DNA from: Pseudomonas sp. R84
GTDB taxonomy: Bacteria > Pseudomonadota > Gammaproteobacteria > Pseudomonadales > Pseudomonadaceae
NCBI RefSeq assembly: GCF_009834515.1
Contig: NZ_CP019426.1
Location: forward strand, 6,093,501-6,157,500
Reading direction: 5' to 3'
DNA: 64,000 nucleotides
Part shown: in pieces, positions 11,387 through 21,291 of the stretch
How positions within the stretch are numbered: position 1 is the first letter of the stretch
How the letters are laid out: the number at the start of each line of letters is the position of its first letter
Translations under genes and position numbers: made by a program
Notes under the pieces: generated by a model
The model's input: only the letters and a program-made list of their open reading frames with translations
Databases searched by the model: none
What the model was told of the DNA's origin: nothing

Positions 11387-12274
11387 TCATTTTTTGATCT
11401 CCTGCGGATCCGGTTTCTCGGCCTGATCCGCAGACTCCTTCGGCGCCCCGCTCTCACTGCGAATCTGCGCATGGCTGATCAGCGCAAAGATAAAGCTGCC
11501 ACCAATGATGTTGCCCGCCAGCGTCGGCCCCGCGAAGACCATCCAGAAATCACTCCACGGCAACTCGCCGGCAAACACCAGATACGACACCTCCGCCGAA
11601 CCCACCACGATGTGGGTGAAATCGCCGAGCGCCATCAAATAGGTGATGAGGATGATGATCCACATCTTCGCGCTCTCCATGGACGGAATCATCCAGACCA
11701 TGGTGGCGATCATCCAGCCAGACACGATGCCTTTGGCGAACATCTGGCTGGCGTGGTTTTCCATGACCTTGCGGCCGATTTCAAGGAAGGCAACGTCGGT
11801 CTTGCTGTCGAAGATCGGCAGTTCGAGCATCACGTACGCGACCAGAATCGTGCCGCACAGGTTGCCGACCAACACCACCGTCCACAGGCGGATCAGCCGG
11901 CCGAAGTTTTGCAGGGTCGGCTTGGTCATGACCGGTAGCACTGCAGTCAGGGTGTTTTCGGTGAAAAGTTGCTGACGGGCAAGGATCACCGCGAGGAAAC
12001 CGGCGCAGTAGCCGAAGCTGGCGATCACTTTGAATTCATCGCCCTCGGGCAGGCGCGAGTTGAGCAGGCCCATACCCATCAGCGACAGGCCCATGGTCAG
12101 CCCGGCCGCCAGCGCCGACCACCAGAGTGCGGCGATGCTGCGCTCCAGTTCCTGATCGCCCTGAGAGCGAATAATTTCATGCAGAACGGCCGCGCGGGGC
12201 GGCTGGTTTTTCTCGACTTCGTGCTGTTCTTTGGCCGAGAGGTCGGGGGTTTTGCCGTCGGTGGGAGTGGTCAT
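11387..12274 (-). CDS. Formate/nitrite transporter family protein (YfdC-like)
   Basis: A 295-residue protein of the pentameric FNT channel family. A charged cytosolic N-tail of about 50 residues precedes six transmembrane helices (AALWWSALAAGLTMGLSLMG onward). The GDFTHIVVGSAEV and GPTLAGNIIGGSFIFALISHAQ segments correspond to the family's pore-lining regions. The C-tail is Glu/Lys-rich. It resembles the uncharacterised YfdC branch more than FocA or NirC, so the transported anion is uncertain. Its stop directly adjoins that of the antiporter gene. Confidence 0.87.
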   Translation of the reverse strand: MTTPTDGKTPDLSAKEQHEVEKNQPPRAAVLHEIIRSQGDQELERSIAALWWSALAAGLTMGLSLMGMGLLNSRLPEGDEFKVIASFGYCAGFLAVILARQQLFTENTLTAVLPVMTKPTLQNFGRLIRLWTVVLVGNLCGTILVAYVMLELPIFDSKTDVAFLEIGRKVMENHASQMFAKGIVSGWMIATMVWMIPSMESAKMWIIILITYLMALGDFTHIVVGSAEVSYLVFAGELPWSDFWMVFAGPTLAGNIIGGSFIFALISHAQIRSESGAPKESADQAEKPDPQEIKK

Positions 12275-12368
12275 GGCGTGGGAACCGTGGGGGTGGTGTT
12301 TACCTACGACCCCGGCGGTTCATGGCTGTTCAGTGGCCAGATGATTCTTCGCTGACTTTGAAACCGTC

Positions 12369-12432
12369 ATCGCGAGCAGGCTCACTCCTACATGGACTGC
12401 GCTGTACCTGTAGGAGTGAGCCTGCTCGCGAT
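12369..12432. repeat. REPIN-type inverted repeat, family B
   Basis: Facing copies of TGTAGGAGTGAGCCTGCTCG sit around a short spacer. Other copies are at 25579, 36035, 44598 and 48307. Confidence 0.85.
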
Positions 12433-12448
12433 GAAGCCGACGCTGATG

Positions 12449-12856
12449 TCACTTGGTAACTAATTCATCTTCCTGAAACTGATCTTTCACATATTTGATT
12501 TCAGTGCGGCCATGCGGTGCCGGCAAGCCGTCTTCACCGAGGTTCACAAACACCATCTTCTCGACGGTCAGAATGCTCTTGCGGGTGATCTTGTTGCGCA
12601 CTTCACAAGTAAGTGTGATCGAGGTGCGGCCGAACTCGGTGGCGGTGATGCCCAGTTCGATGATGTCGCCCTGGCGCGAGGCGCTGACGAAGTTGATTTC
12701 GGAAATGTACTTGGTCACCACGCGCTGATTGCCCAACTGCACGATGGCGTAAATCGCCGCTTCTTCGTCGATCCAGCGCAACAGGCTGCCACCGAACAGG
12801 GTGCCGTTGGGGTTGAGGTCTTCGGGTTTTACCCATTTGCGGGTGTGGAAATTCAT
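12449..12856 (-). CDS. Acyl-CoA thioesterase, hotdog fold (YciA-like)
   Basis: A 135-residue hotdog-fold thioesterase that hydrolyses acyl-CoA in the cytosol. The start is the ATG at 12856 behind AGGAG; a 34-residue extension is possible but lacks such a site. The central helix segment NPNGTLFGGSLLRWIDEEAA contains the conserved Gly-rich turn and acidic residue of the YciA/acyl-CoA hydrolase branch. It is divergent from ahcY. Chain-length preference cannot be read from the sequence. Confidence 0.88.
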   Translation of the reverse strand: MNFHTRKWVKPEDLNPNGTLFGGSLLRWIDEEAAIYAIVQLGNQRVVTKYISEINFVSASRQGDIIELGITATEFGRTSITLTCEVRNKITRKSILTVEKMVFVNLGEDGLPAPHGRTEIKYVKDQFQEDELVTK

Positions 12857-12976
12857 CTTCACTCCTGAGTGTCTTGCCGAACGATGGACGGTATCTTGGC
12901 AGACTGAGCGGTCAGGCTCCATGCGGCTTCGACTATGGTCGTCATTAACGATCTTCATCTGGCCGACAGAAACCCT

Positions 12977-14587
<1,611 letters not shown>

Positions 14588-14608
14588 CAGGCGCTTGCTC
14601 GCTCTCCC

Positions 14609-14698
14609 TGTGGGAGCGAGCCTGCTCGCGAAGGCGTCTCAACATTCGACATCCGTGTTGTCTGACCCGGCGCTTTCGCGAGCAGGCTTGCTCCCACA
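14609..14698. repeat. REPIN-type inverted repeat, family A
   Basis: Facing copies of TGTGGGAGCGAGCCTGCTCG are separated by about 45 bp, between ahcY and metF. The same motif is found at 18772, 24722, 52373, 62104 and 62791. Confidence 0.85.
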
Positions 14699-14743
14699 CG
14701 GGATTGCAGCGCCTCGAAGGTTCTTGTTTCCAAGGGTATGACC

Positions 14744-15589
14744 ATGTCCCAAGACCGTCGCTACAGCTTCGAGTTCTTCCCGACCAAGACCGATGCTGGG
14801 CATGAAAAACTGCTCGCCACTGCCCGTCAGCTGGCCACTTACAACCCTGATTTCTTTTCCTGCACCTATGGCGCTGGTGGTTCGACCCGTGATCGCACCC
14901 TCAACACCGTTCTGCAACTGGAAAGCGAAGTCAAAATCCCGGCCGCACCGCACCTGTCGTGCGTCGGCGACAGCAAGGACGACCTGCGCGGCCTGCTGAA
15001 CGAGTACAAGGCTGCCGGCATCAAGCGCATCGTCGCCCTGCGTGGCGACCTGCCGTCCGGCATGGGCATGACCAGCGGTGAGCTGCGTCACGCCAATGAA
15101 CTGGTGGAATTCATTCGTGAAGAAACCGGTGACCATTTTCACATCGAAGTGGCTGCTTACCCGGAGATGCATCCGCAAGCACGCAACTACGAAGACGATC
15201 TGGCCAACTTCGTGCGCAAGGCTCGCGCTGGCGCCGACAGCGCGATCACCCAGTACTTCTTCAACGCCGACAGCTACTTCTACTTTGTCGAGCGTTTGCA
15301 GGCGCAGGGTGTGGATTTGCCGATCGTGCCGGGGATCATGCCGATCACCAACTACAGCAAACTCGCGCGTTTCTCCGATGCCTGCGGTGCGGAAATCCCG
15401 CGCTGGATCCGCAAGCAACTGGAAGCCTACGGCGATGACACTCAGAGCATTCAGCGCTTTGGTGAACAAGTCGTCAGCGAGATGTGCGAACGCCTGTTGC
15501 AGGGCGGCGCACCGGGGCTGCATTTCTATTCCATGAACCAGGCTGAGCCTAGTCTGGCGATCTGGAATAATCTGAAGTTGCCGCGTTGA
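14744..15589 (+). CDS. metF: 5,10-methylenetetrahydrofolate reductase
   Basis: MetF is a FAD enzyme that reduces methylene-THF to methyl-THF, the methyl donor for methionine synthesis. The 281-residue protein begins MSQDRRYSFEFFPTKTD. The ATG at 14744 is preferred over the one at 14738 because AAGGG lies 7 bp before it. Landmarks include SCTYGAGGSTRDRTL near residue 39 and VALRGDLPSG near 97, with the TIM-barrel continuing to PGIMPITNYSKLARFSDACG. It follows ahcY after a REPIN and may depend on its own promoter. Confidence 0.97.
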   Translation: MSQDRRYSFEFFPTKTDAGHEKLLATARQLATYNPDFFSCTYGAGGSTRDRTLNTVLQLESEVKIPAAPHLSCVGDSKDDLRGLLNEYKAAGIKRIVALRGDLPSGMGMTSGELRHANELVEFIREETGDHFHIEVAAYPEMHPQARNYEDDLANFVRKARAGADSAITQYFFNADSYFYFVERLQAQGVDLPIVPGIMPITNYSKLARFSDACGAEIPRWIRKQLEAYGDDTQSIQRFGEQVVSEMCERLLQGGAPGLHFYSMNQAEPSLAIWNNLKLPR

Positions 15590-15630
15590 AGCAGCGGCAA
15601 GCTTCAAGCTGAAAGTGACAAGCAAGATCA

Positions 15631-15684
15631 AGAGATCGCAGCCTTCGGCAGCTCCTACAAGAGTTGTTGAGGTCGCGATTTTTT
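15631..15684. repeat. Degenerate family C repeat
   Basis: The left arm (GAGATCGCAGCCTTCGGCAG) is intact, but the right arm is reduced to a short GGTCGCGATTTTTT remnant. It looks like a decayed REPIN with a partial deletion. Confidence 0.6.
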
Positions 15685-15759
15685 GCGTTTAAAGGCCCGA
15701 AACAGAGCTTGTGCAGGCACTTTCTGGCTCTTTCGCGTTTCTCGTCGTAATCTCAAGCC

Positions 15760-16572
15760 ATGCCTTTGATCACGCAGTTATTCGCCGTGCTGGTTTTTGC
15801 TTGCCTGAGCTTCGCCGCTCGAGGCGAGAAGCTGCGTATTGTCACCGAGCCATGGGCGCCTTACGTCTACGAAGAGGGCGGCAAGAACCTCGGGCTGGAC
15901 TACGAAACCACGGCTATCGTCTTCAAACGTCTGGGCATTGAAGTCGAATGGCAATTCCTGCCGTGGAAGCGTTGCCTGTCGATGCTTGAGACCGGTCAGG
16001 CCGACGGCGCGCTGGATATCTTTCACAGCGAAGAGCGCGACGCCACCCTGCTCTACCCAAGTGAACCGCTGTCGGACGTCGAGTTCGTGATGTTCTACGC
16101 CAACGACCGGCCGCACCCGTTCAGCAAACTCGAAGAACTCAAAGGCCTGACCATCGGCACTTCGCCCGGCTATCTTTATAGCCCCGACTTCCGCGAATCG
16201 ACTTTATTTACACGCGAACCCGCACCGACCCACGAAGCCAACTTCGGTAAATTGGTGCGCGGTCGAATCGACTTGCTGATCACAGATCGCCGCGTTGGCC
16301 AGCATTTGCTCGATGAGCTGAACATTCGCGATCAGATCACTGAGAACCCCACAGTTATTAGCCGTCAGAGCCAGTTTCTCGCAGTTCGGCGCAATGCCGG
16401 CATGGATTTATTGGTGCAGCGGTTTGGCGCCGAGCTCAAGCGCTTCAAGCGCGAACCGGCCTATGCGGAGCTGAGCGCACGCTACGGCGCCGCCCCCACC
16501 AGCAGCCCTTCAATGAATTCAGCCACCGCCAACAGCAAAACCGTTGAGCAGCAGGAAAGCGGCGCGCAGTGA
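15760..16572 (+). CDS. Periplasmic substrate-binding protein, family 3 type
   Basis: A 270-residue exported binding protein. A signal peptide (about 22 residues, ending near FAARG) is followed by KLRIVTEPWAPYVYEEGGKN, the usual opening of family 3 solute-binding proteins for amino acids. The segment ETGQADGALDIFHSEERDATLLYPSEPL is the domain-swap hinge of that fold. No permease or ATPase genes adjoin it, so it may be an orphan binding protein or sensor. It lies between metF and rhlE2, as at the PAO1 locus. Confidence 0.8.
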   Translation: MPLITQLFAVLVFACLSFAARGEKLRIVTEPWAPYVYEEGGKNLGLDYETTAIVFKRLGIEVEWQFLPWKRCLSMLETGQADGALDIFHSEERDATLLYPSEPLSDVEFVMFYANDRPHPFSKLEELKGLTIGTSPGYLYSPDFRESTLFTREPAPTHEANFGKLVRGRIDLLITDRRVGQHLLDELNIRDQITENPTVISRQSQFLAVRRNAGMDLLVQRFGAELKRFKREPAYAELSARYGAAPTSSPSMNSATANSKTVEQQESGAQ

Positions 16573-16794
16573 TTGCTCTGTTATACTCCGGCGTTCCCGC
16601 CAGGCTCACGCCCGGACGCCCGGAACCGTAACAGGCCTCTCGACCCGCTACAGCGCAGCTTTGCAGCCCGCGCGAGCGCTCCAGACGTGCCTTCGGAACC
16701 GCAGCAGGACCGGACGGGATTGCGTCCTCTTAAACGTGATTCGCGCCAGGCAAGACTCCCATTGGGCCAAGCCCTAACTAAAACAGGATTACTC

Positions 16795-18681
16795 ATGTCC
16801 TTTGCTTCCCTCGGTCTCTCCGAGGCTTTAGTCCGCGCCATCGAAGATGCGGGCTATACCGAGCCTACTCCGGTGCAACAGCGGGCCATTCCCGCCGTGT
16901 TGCAAGGTCGCGACCTGATGGTTGCGGCACAGACAGGTACCGGTAAAACCGGCGGTTTCGCCCTTCCGATCCTGGAGCGGTTGTTCCCCAACGGTCACCC
17001 GGACAAATCCCAGCGTCATGGCCCGCGCCAACCGCGCGTACTGGTCCTGACCCCGACCCGCGAACTCGCGGCCCAGGTACACGAGAGCTTCAAGATCTAC
17101 GCCCGTGACCTGAAATTCGTCAGCGCCTGCATCTTCGGCGGCGTCGGCATGAACCCGCAGGTTCAGGCCATGTCCCGTGGCGTCGATGTACTAGTTGCCT
17201 GCCCGGGTCGCTTGCTCGACCTCTGTGGCCAGGGCAGCGTTGATCTGTCCCACGTGGAAATCCTCGTCCTCGACGAAGCCGACCGCATGCTCGACATGGG
17301 TTTCGTGCACGACGTGAAGAAAGTCCTCGCGCGCCTGCCGTCCAAGCGTCAGAACCTGCTGTTCTCGGCGACCTTCTCCAAAGACATCACCGACCTCGCC
17401 GGCAAGCTGCTGCACAACCCGGAACGCATCGAAGTGACGCCGCCGAACACCACGGTCGAGCGCATCGAACAACGCGTGTTCCGTCTGCCGGCCAGCCACA
17501 AGCGTGCGCTGCTGGCGCACCTGATCACCGCCGGCGCGTGGGAACAGGTGCTGGTGTTCACCCGCACCAAGCACGGCGCCAACCGTCTGGCCGAGTACCT
17601 GGACAAGCACGGCCTGCCGGCTGTGGCGATCCACGGTAACAAGAGCCAGAACGCGCGCACCAAAGCGCTGGCCGACTTCAAGGCCAACCAGGTGCGCATC
17701 CTGGTTGCCACCGACATCGCCGCACGCGGTCTCGACATCGATCAGTTGCCACACGTGGTCAACTTCGAACTGCCGAACGTCGATGAAGACTACGTGCACC
17801 GTATCGGCCGTACTGGCCGTGCCGGTCGTTCGGGCGAGGCGATCTCGCTGGTCGCGCCGGACGAAGAAAAACTGCTGAAAAGCATCGAACGCATGACCAA
17901 ACAGAAAATCGCCGACGGCGACCTGATGGGCTTCGATTCGAGCACCATTGAAGCCGAGAAGCCGGAAGTGCGCGAGCGTCCGGACGTGCGCAACCCGCGC
18001 AATCCACGTGGCCCACGCGGCGACGGGCCGAATGGCGGCGGCGGTGGTGGCGGTCGTAAAGACAAAGGCAAGGACAAGGGCAAAGAGAAGCCGGCCGGTG
18101 AACGTGGCGAGCGCCCTGCCCGTCAGCAGAAACCACGCGAAGGCACCCCAGCCCGCGAACAGCGCCCGAGCCAACCGCCACGTGCGGCGGCTGATCGTGC
18201 ACCGGACGAGTTCCTCGACGACGATGTGGATAACTTCGGTAACCGCGTTGACTACGTGCCCAAGCCTGCCCCGGCTGGCGGTCGCGGCCGTCGTCCAGGC
18301 GCACCGGCTCAAGGTGCTGGCGCAGGTTCGGGCGCACCACGCGGCGGTCAGTCGCAGGGGCGTCAGAACGGTCCGCGCAACAGCAACGGCTCGAGCACCG
18401 GCACCCCGCCAGCCAAACGCAGCGGCGGCCCGCGCAACGGCGCACCGCGTGATGGTCAGTCGGGTCGTCGCGACGACTCCGCCTCGTCCTCGCGCAACCG
18501 TCGTCCGGCCCGTGACGATCAGCCACGCAGCGAGCCAGCCGTGCAGAACCCGCGCAGCAACGGCCCGAAGATCATGCACAAGGAGTCGAAGGCAGACCGC
18601 TTCCCGACGCCTGAGCAGCTCGATCAACTGCCAAGCCGCCCGCGTGGCGAAAAACCAGCGCTGCTGACCCGCAATCGCTGA
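16795..18681 (+). CDS. rhlE: DEAD-box RNA helicase, RhlE2 type, with a long disordered tail
   Basis: A 628-residue ATP-dependent RNA helicase. Core motifs are Q (TPVQQRA), I (AQTGTGKT, 45-52), Ia (PTRELA), II (DEAD, 160-163), III (SAT, 191-193) and VI ([11 protein letters not shown]). From about residue 385 the chain becomes a low-complexity tail rich in Arg, Gly, Pro, Lys and Asn, including a run of seven glycines. The length and tail match RhlE2 of P. aeruginosa, an RNA-decay-associated helicase. The start [10 protein letters not shown] at 16795 is clear from homology. Its message would have a leader of up to about 220 nt after the upstream gene. Confidence 0.93.
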   Translation: MSFASLGLSEALVRAIEDAGYTEPTPVQQRAIPAVLQGRDLMVAAQTGTGKTGGFALPILERLFPNGHPDKSQRHGPRQPRVLVLTPTRELAAQVHESFKIYARDLKFVSACIFGGVGMNPQVQAMSRGVDVLVACPGRLLDLCGQGSVDLSHVEILVLDEADRMLDMGFVHDVKKVLARLPSKRQNLLFSATFSKDITDLAGKLLHNPERIEVTPPNTTVERIEQRVFRLPASHKRALLAHLITAGAWEQVLVFTRTKHGANRLAEYLDKHGLPAVAIHGNKSQNARTKALADFKANQVRILVATDIAARGLDIDQLPHVVNFELPNVDEDYVHRIGRTGRAGRSGEAISLVAPDEEKLLKSIERMTKQKIADGDLMGFDSSTIEAEKPEVRERPDVRNPRNPRGPRGDGPNGGGGGGGRKDKGKDKGKEKPAGERGERPARQQKPREGTPAREQRPSQPPRAAADRAPDEFLDDDVDNFGNRVDYVPKPAPAGGRGRRPGAPAQGAGAGSGAPRGGQSQGRQNGPRNSNGSSTGTPPAKRSGGPRNGAPRDGQSGRRDDSASSSRNRRPARDDQPRSEPAVQNPRSNGPKIMHKESKADRFPTPEQLDQLPSRPRGEKPALLTRNR

Positions 18682-18696
18682 TTTGACGCTGCAATG

Positions 18697-18732
18697 AAAA
18701 ATGCCCCGACTCGCAAGAGCCGGGGCATTTTT
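18697..18732 (+). terminator. Rho-independent terminator after rhlE
   Basis: AAAAATGCCCCG (18697-18708) pairs with CGGGGCATTTTT (18721-18732), 16 bp after the stop. Confidence 0.9.
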
Positions 18733-18771
18733 TATCGCGCCAAAGATACCCCTGAATCACCGCATATCCCC

Positions 18772-18859
18772 TGTGGGAGCGAGCCTGCTCGCGAAAGCGG
18801 TCATTCAGCCAACATCATTGCTGACTGACCCGCCGCCTTCGCGAGCAGGCTCGCTCCCT
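18772..18859. repeat. REPIN-type inverted repeat, family A, followed by a TG repeat
   Basis: Facing family A motifs. A 15-nt alternating TG tract (18867-18881) follows directly. Confidence 0.85.
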
Positions 18860-18891
18860 CAAGGGATGTGTGTGTGTGTGTCGCAGGCAAT

Positions 18892-18929
18892 AAAAAACGC
18901 CCCCGGCCTTTCGACCGGGGGCGTTTTTC
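18892..18929 (-). terminator. Terminator of yceI
   Basis: AAAAAACGCCCCCGG pairs with CCGGGGGCGTTTTT around a CCTTTCGA loop. It lies just after the minus-strand yceI stop and has T runs in both directions, so it may be bidirectional. Confidence 0.88.
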
Positions 18930-18944
18930 TGTGGCGGGGGAAAG

Positions 18945-19520
18945 TTATTTAACTTTCACGCCTTCCAGCGAGATGTCCAGATCCGCAGTTTGCGAGGTAG
19001 GACCTGGGCCCTTGATCCCGAAATCGTTCAGGTTGAGGGTGGTCTTGGCGTTGAAGCCAGCACGCTCGCCGCCCCATGGATCCTTGCCTTCGCCGTTGAA
19101 CGTAGCCTTGAAGGTCACCGGCTTGGTCACGCCGTGCAGGGTCAGGTCGCCGGTCACGTCAGCCGTCTTTTCACCGGTCGATTTAACGGCGGTGGAGACG
19201 AACTTGGCATCAGCAAACTTGCCCACGTCCAGGAAGTCTTTGCTGGCGATGTGCTTGTCACGTTCAGCGTGGTTCGACCACAGGCTGGCGGTTTTAACAT
19301 CAACCGAGATCTTGCTGGCTTCAGGCTTGGCCGAATCCCACGAGAAAGTACCGTCGAAATCTTTGAAAGTACCGTGGATGAAGCTGTAACCCAGGTGGCT
19401 GATTTTCCAGTCAACGAAGGCGTGCTGACCTTCCTTGTCGATTTTGTAGTCCGCTGCCATGGCCTGGGCCGAGAGCAGTGCAGAACCGATTGCCAGAGCG
19501 GCCAGAGTCTTTTTCAACAT
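18945..19520 (-). CDS. YceI-family periplasmic protein
   Basis: A 191-residue secreted protein. The signal peptide runs [22 protein letters not shown], cleaved before ADYKID. The mature YceI domain is a lipocalin-like barrel that binds polyisoprenoids. Typical segments are [20 protein letters not shown], the [18 protein letters not shown] strand and [15 protein letters not shown]. It lies 31 bp downstream of the cytochrome b561 gene on the same strand, a common pairing that suggests a shared role in membrane electron transfer, possibly with quinone-like lipids (inference). Confidence 0.92.
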   Translation of the reverse strand: MLKKTLAALAIGSALLSAQAMAADYKIDKEGQHAFVDWKISHLGYSFIHGTFKDFDGTFSWDSAKPEASKISVDVKTASLWSNHAERDKHIASKDFLDVGKFADAKFVSTAVKSTGEKTADVTGDLTLHGVTKPVTFKATFNGEGKDPWGGERAGFNAKTTLNLNDFGIKGPGPTSQTADLDISLEGVKVK

Positions 19521-19551
19521 GCTTTCTTTTCCTTTGAGTCGAGGTTGAATT

Positions 19552-20103
19552 TCAGGCTTTGCGACCGAGCATTCGCGTCAGGGTCGCATCACGATCAATA
19601 AAGTGGTGCTTCAATGCTGCCAACGCATGGAGACCGGAAAAAATTACCAGCGCCCACGCCAGCCAGAGATGAATCACCCCAGCGGTATCTGCCTGATCCG
19701 GTAGCCCGGAAACCAGTGCAGGAACTTCAAACAGGCCAAACACCGGGATCCCGACACCGTCTGCGGTGGAAATCAGGTAACCGGCAAGCATTACAGCGAA
19801 CAGCGCCAGATACAGGAACCCGTGGCCGAACTTGGCGCCGATACGGGTCATGCGGCTGTAGCTTTGCAGCGTCGGCGGCGGTGGGCTGATAAAACGCCAC
19901 AACACCCGCAACACCATCACACCCAACAGCACCAGGCCGATGCTCTTGTGCAGATCCGGCGCGTCTTTGCGCCAGCTGCTGTAGTAATCCAGCCCGACCA
20001 TCCACAGGCCCAGCGCAAACAGCCCGAAGACCACCAGCGCCACGCCCCAGTGCATGAAGATGCTGACCCAACCATAGCGCGAAGAAGAGTTACGTAGCTG
20101 CAT
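19552..20103 (-). CDS. Cytochrome b561
   Basis: A 183-residue, four-helix diheme b-type cytochrome of the inner membrane. The ATG at 20103 has AGGA 8 bp upstream; a 10-residue extension is possible. Histidines in HWGVAL (helix 1), [12 protein letters not shown] (helix 2), [19 protein letters not shown] (helix 3) and [24 protein letters not shown] (helix 4) fit heme ligation. B561 proteins pass electrons between quinol and periplasmic acceptors. It is cotranscribed with yceI. Confidence 0.92.
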   Translation of the reverse strand: MQLRNSSSRYGWVSIFMHWGVALVVFGLFALGLWMVGLDYYSSWRKDAPDLHKSIGLVLLGVMVLRVLWRFISPPPPTLQSYSRMTRIGAKFGHGFLYLALFAVMLAGYLISTADGVGIPVFGLFEVPALVSGLPDQADTAGVIHLWLAWALVIFSGLHALAALKHHFIDRDATLTRMLGRKA

Positions 20104-20424
20104 TGCCCAAATCCTGTGAGAACTGCGAACCAAGACTAGCGAGATATCTATCGAATTAAAGCGGAAAATTTCGCTTTGAAATATCGAGAAATACGATCAA
20201 GAGTCTGGAAGTGGCGTGTTAAGGAAAGATTAAAGGCGATTTTGTCGCGCAATACGCAGCTCAGGGCGGCCGATTCTCGCTGCTCGCTCACCGCTCCCCG
20301 GAGAAGACGCCGCTCAGGAAAATGCCGCAGACCGATAGTTTCCACTCAATAACTATGTATCGCTAATTGCTCCCCTGCACCTGATCAAATGAAAACTCAA
20401 TCATTCATTGAATAGGTGAACAAC
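20104..20424. other. AT-richer intergenic gap before the lectin gene
   Basis: About 320 bp with visibly lower GC than the flanks. It should contain the cytochrome b561 promoter and the lectin gene promoter on opposite strands. No convincing gene, RNA or repeat was seen, apart from the AGGTG ribosome-binding site of the lectin gene. Confidence 0.5.
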
Positions 20425-20922
20425 ATGGCGCTTCGTTACACCGCCTTTCAAGCAAGTGGCACTTCCGAGCTACCACCAAACCAGACAATGTCTCCGGGCC
20501 AATACTTGCAGTCCGAAAACGGTCGATACCGTTTGTTATTGCAGAGCGATGGCAACCTGGTGATGAAAGAAGGTGAAGCCGTAGTCTGGATCGCCGATAA
20601 CAAGCAGCCTTACAGTGCAACTTTGCATCCAAAGAAGATGCGTGAGCCACTGCAATTTGTTGTCAGTAATAACGGTTTCCTCTTCGACCCTTCCCGACGG
20701 CGGCTATGGATTGCGGAAAGCACTCATAGCCTCGAAAAGTCCCTGTGGTACAACACGTACATGTCCATCCAGGACGACGGTAATCTGGTCATCTACGACC
20801 AGCGTAACGGCAACCTGCGTTGGGCTCGCTTCGGTTTTGTCCCCGGGCGGATTCGAAAACCCAAGCAACGCTGGCTCAGAAAGTTACCGAGCGGCACCGA
20901 GTTTTTCAAATGGGAGTTTTAA
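20425..20922 (+). CDS. Single-domain bulb-type (MMBL) lectin
   Basis: A 165-residue protein with a bulb-type mannose-binding lectin fold. Three repeats are visible: QSDGNLVMK (40-48, the final Tyr replaced by Lys), a degenerate VVSNNGFLFD (79-88) and a canonical QDDGNLVIY (116-124) matching QxDxNxVxY. The N-terminus has no signal peptide. The C-terminal 30 residues are basic (RIRKPKQRWLRK). LlpA bacteriocins of pseudomonads are tandem MMBL proteins of about 275 residues, so this is a shorter relative, not a typical LlpA. Function unknown; possible roles are killing of relatives, sugar binding or self-recognition. The start is the ATG at 20425 behind AGGTG. GC is lower than in neighbouring genes. 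Confidence 0.8.
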   Translation: MALRYTAFQASGTSELPPNQTMSPGQYLQSENGRYRLLLQSDGNLVMKEGEAVVWIADNKQPYSATLHPKKMREPLQFVVSNNGFLFDPSRRRLWIAESTHSLEKSLWYNTYMSIQDDGNLVIYDQRNGNLRWARFGFVPGRIRKPKQRWLRKLPSGTEFFKWEF

Positions 20923-20944
20923 CAGGCCCGAGTTTTTTGATTGA

Positions 20945-21103
20945 TCAGTTCGTGAAAACCGGCGGCGGCTGCAAGCAGTCCGCGCTATATGGATCTATCT
21001 TGCATTGATGGGCAAGTTCAGCGCTATATCCACCAGGAAAGAAATGCCCATTAGCACAGCCGGAAAGTGTCATTAACAGAAGTATTGCCGTAAGTCTTTT
21101 CAT
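20945..21103 (-). CDS. Small lipoprotein, 52 residues, convergent with the lectin gene
   Basis: This short frame was read by hand on the minus strand. It begins MKRLTAILLLMTLSGCANGH: a charged start, a hydrophobic core and a lipobox LSGC with Cys16. The mature part is only 36 residues, has two further cysteines (HQCKIDPYSADCLQ) and ends PPPVFTN. GGAGG lies 6 bp before the ATG at 21103. The signal, lipobox and ribosome site together make a real gene likely. Its stop is 22 bp from that of the lectin gene, on the opposite strand. In size it resembles bacteriocin-release and entericidin-like lipoproteins, but no family could be assigned. Confidence 0.65.
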   Translation of the reverse strand: MKRLTAILLLMTLSGCANGHFFPGGYSAELAHQCKIDPYSADCLQPPPVFTN

Positions 21104-21246
21104 CGAGCGCCTCCAATTTTTTCAAGCATAAATTTGGAGATCAGGCAGCCGCTATCATTTCGTTCTGATTATTTTGTGGGAACTGTCCTGCGCAGCGGTA
21201 AGCCCTGAGACTGCTTAGAGAAGGACTTAAGTGCATGCTTCATGGC

Positions 21247-21280
21247 AAAAAAAACGCGGCCCTCATGGCCGCGTTTTATT
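21247..21280 (-). terminator. Terminator of the amine oxidase gene
   Basis: AAAACGCGGCC (21251-21261) and GGCCGCGTTTT (21267-21277) form an 11-bp stem. A long T run follows on the minus strand, just past the stop at 21292. Confidence 0.88.
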
Positions 21281-21291
21281 GGAACAAAGGC

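Noticed and set aside
17191..18627. 478-residue open frame antisense to the helicase gene
   Set aside because: It is the mirror of the GC-rich, repeat-coded helicase tail. It has low-complexity Ala/Arg/Val composition, no ribosome site and no recognisable domain.
18867..18881. TG dinucleotide tract as a phase-variation site
   Set aside because: Only 15 nt, intergenic and not in a promoter spacer of a recognisable gene. Probably neutral.
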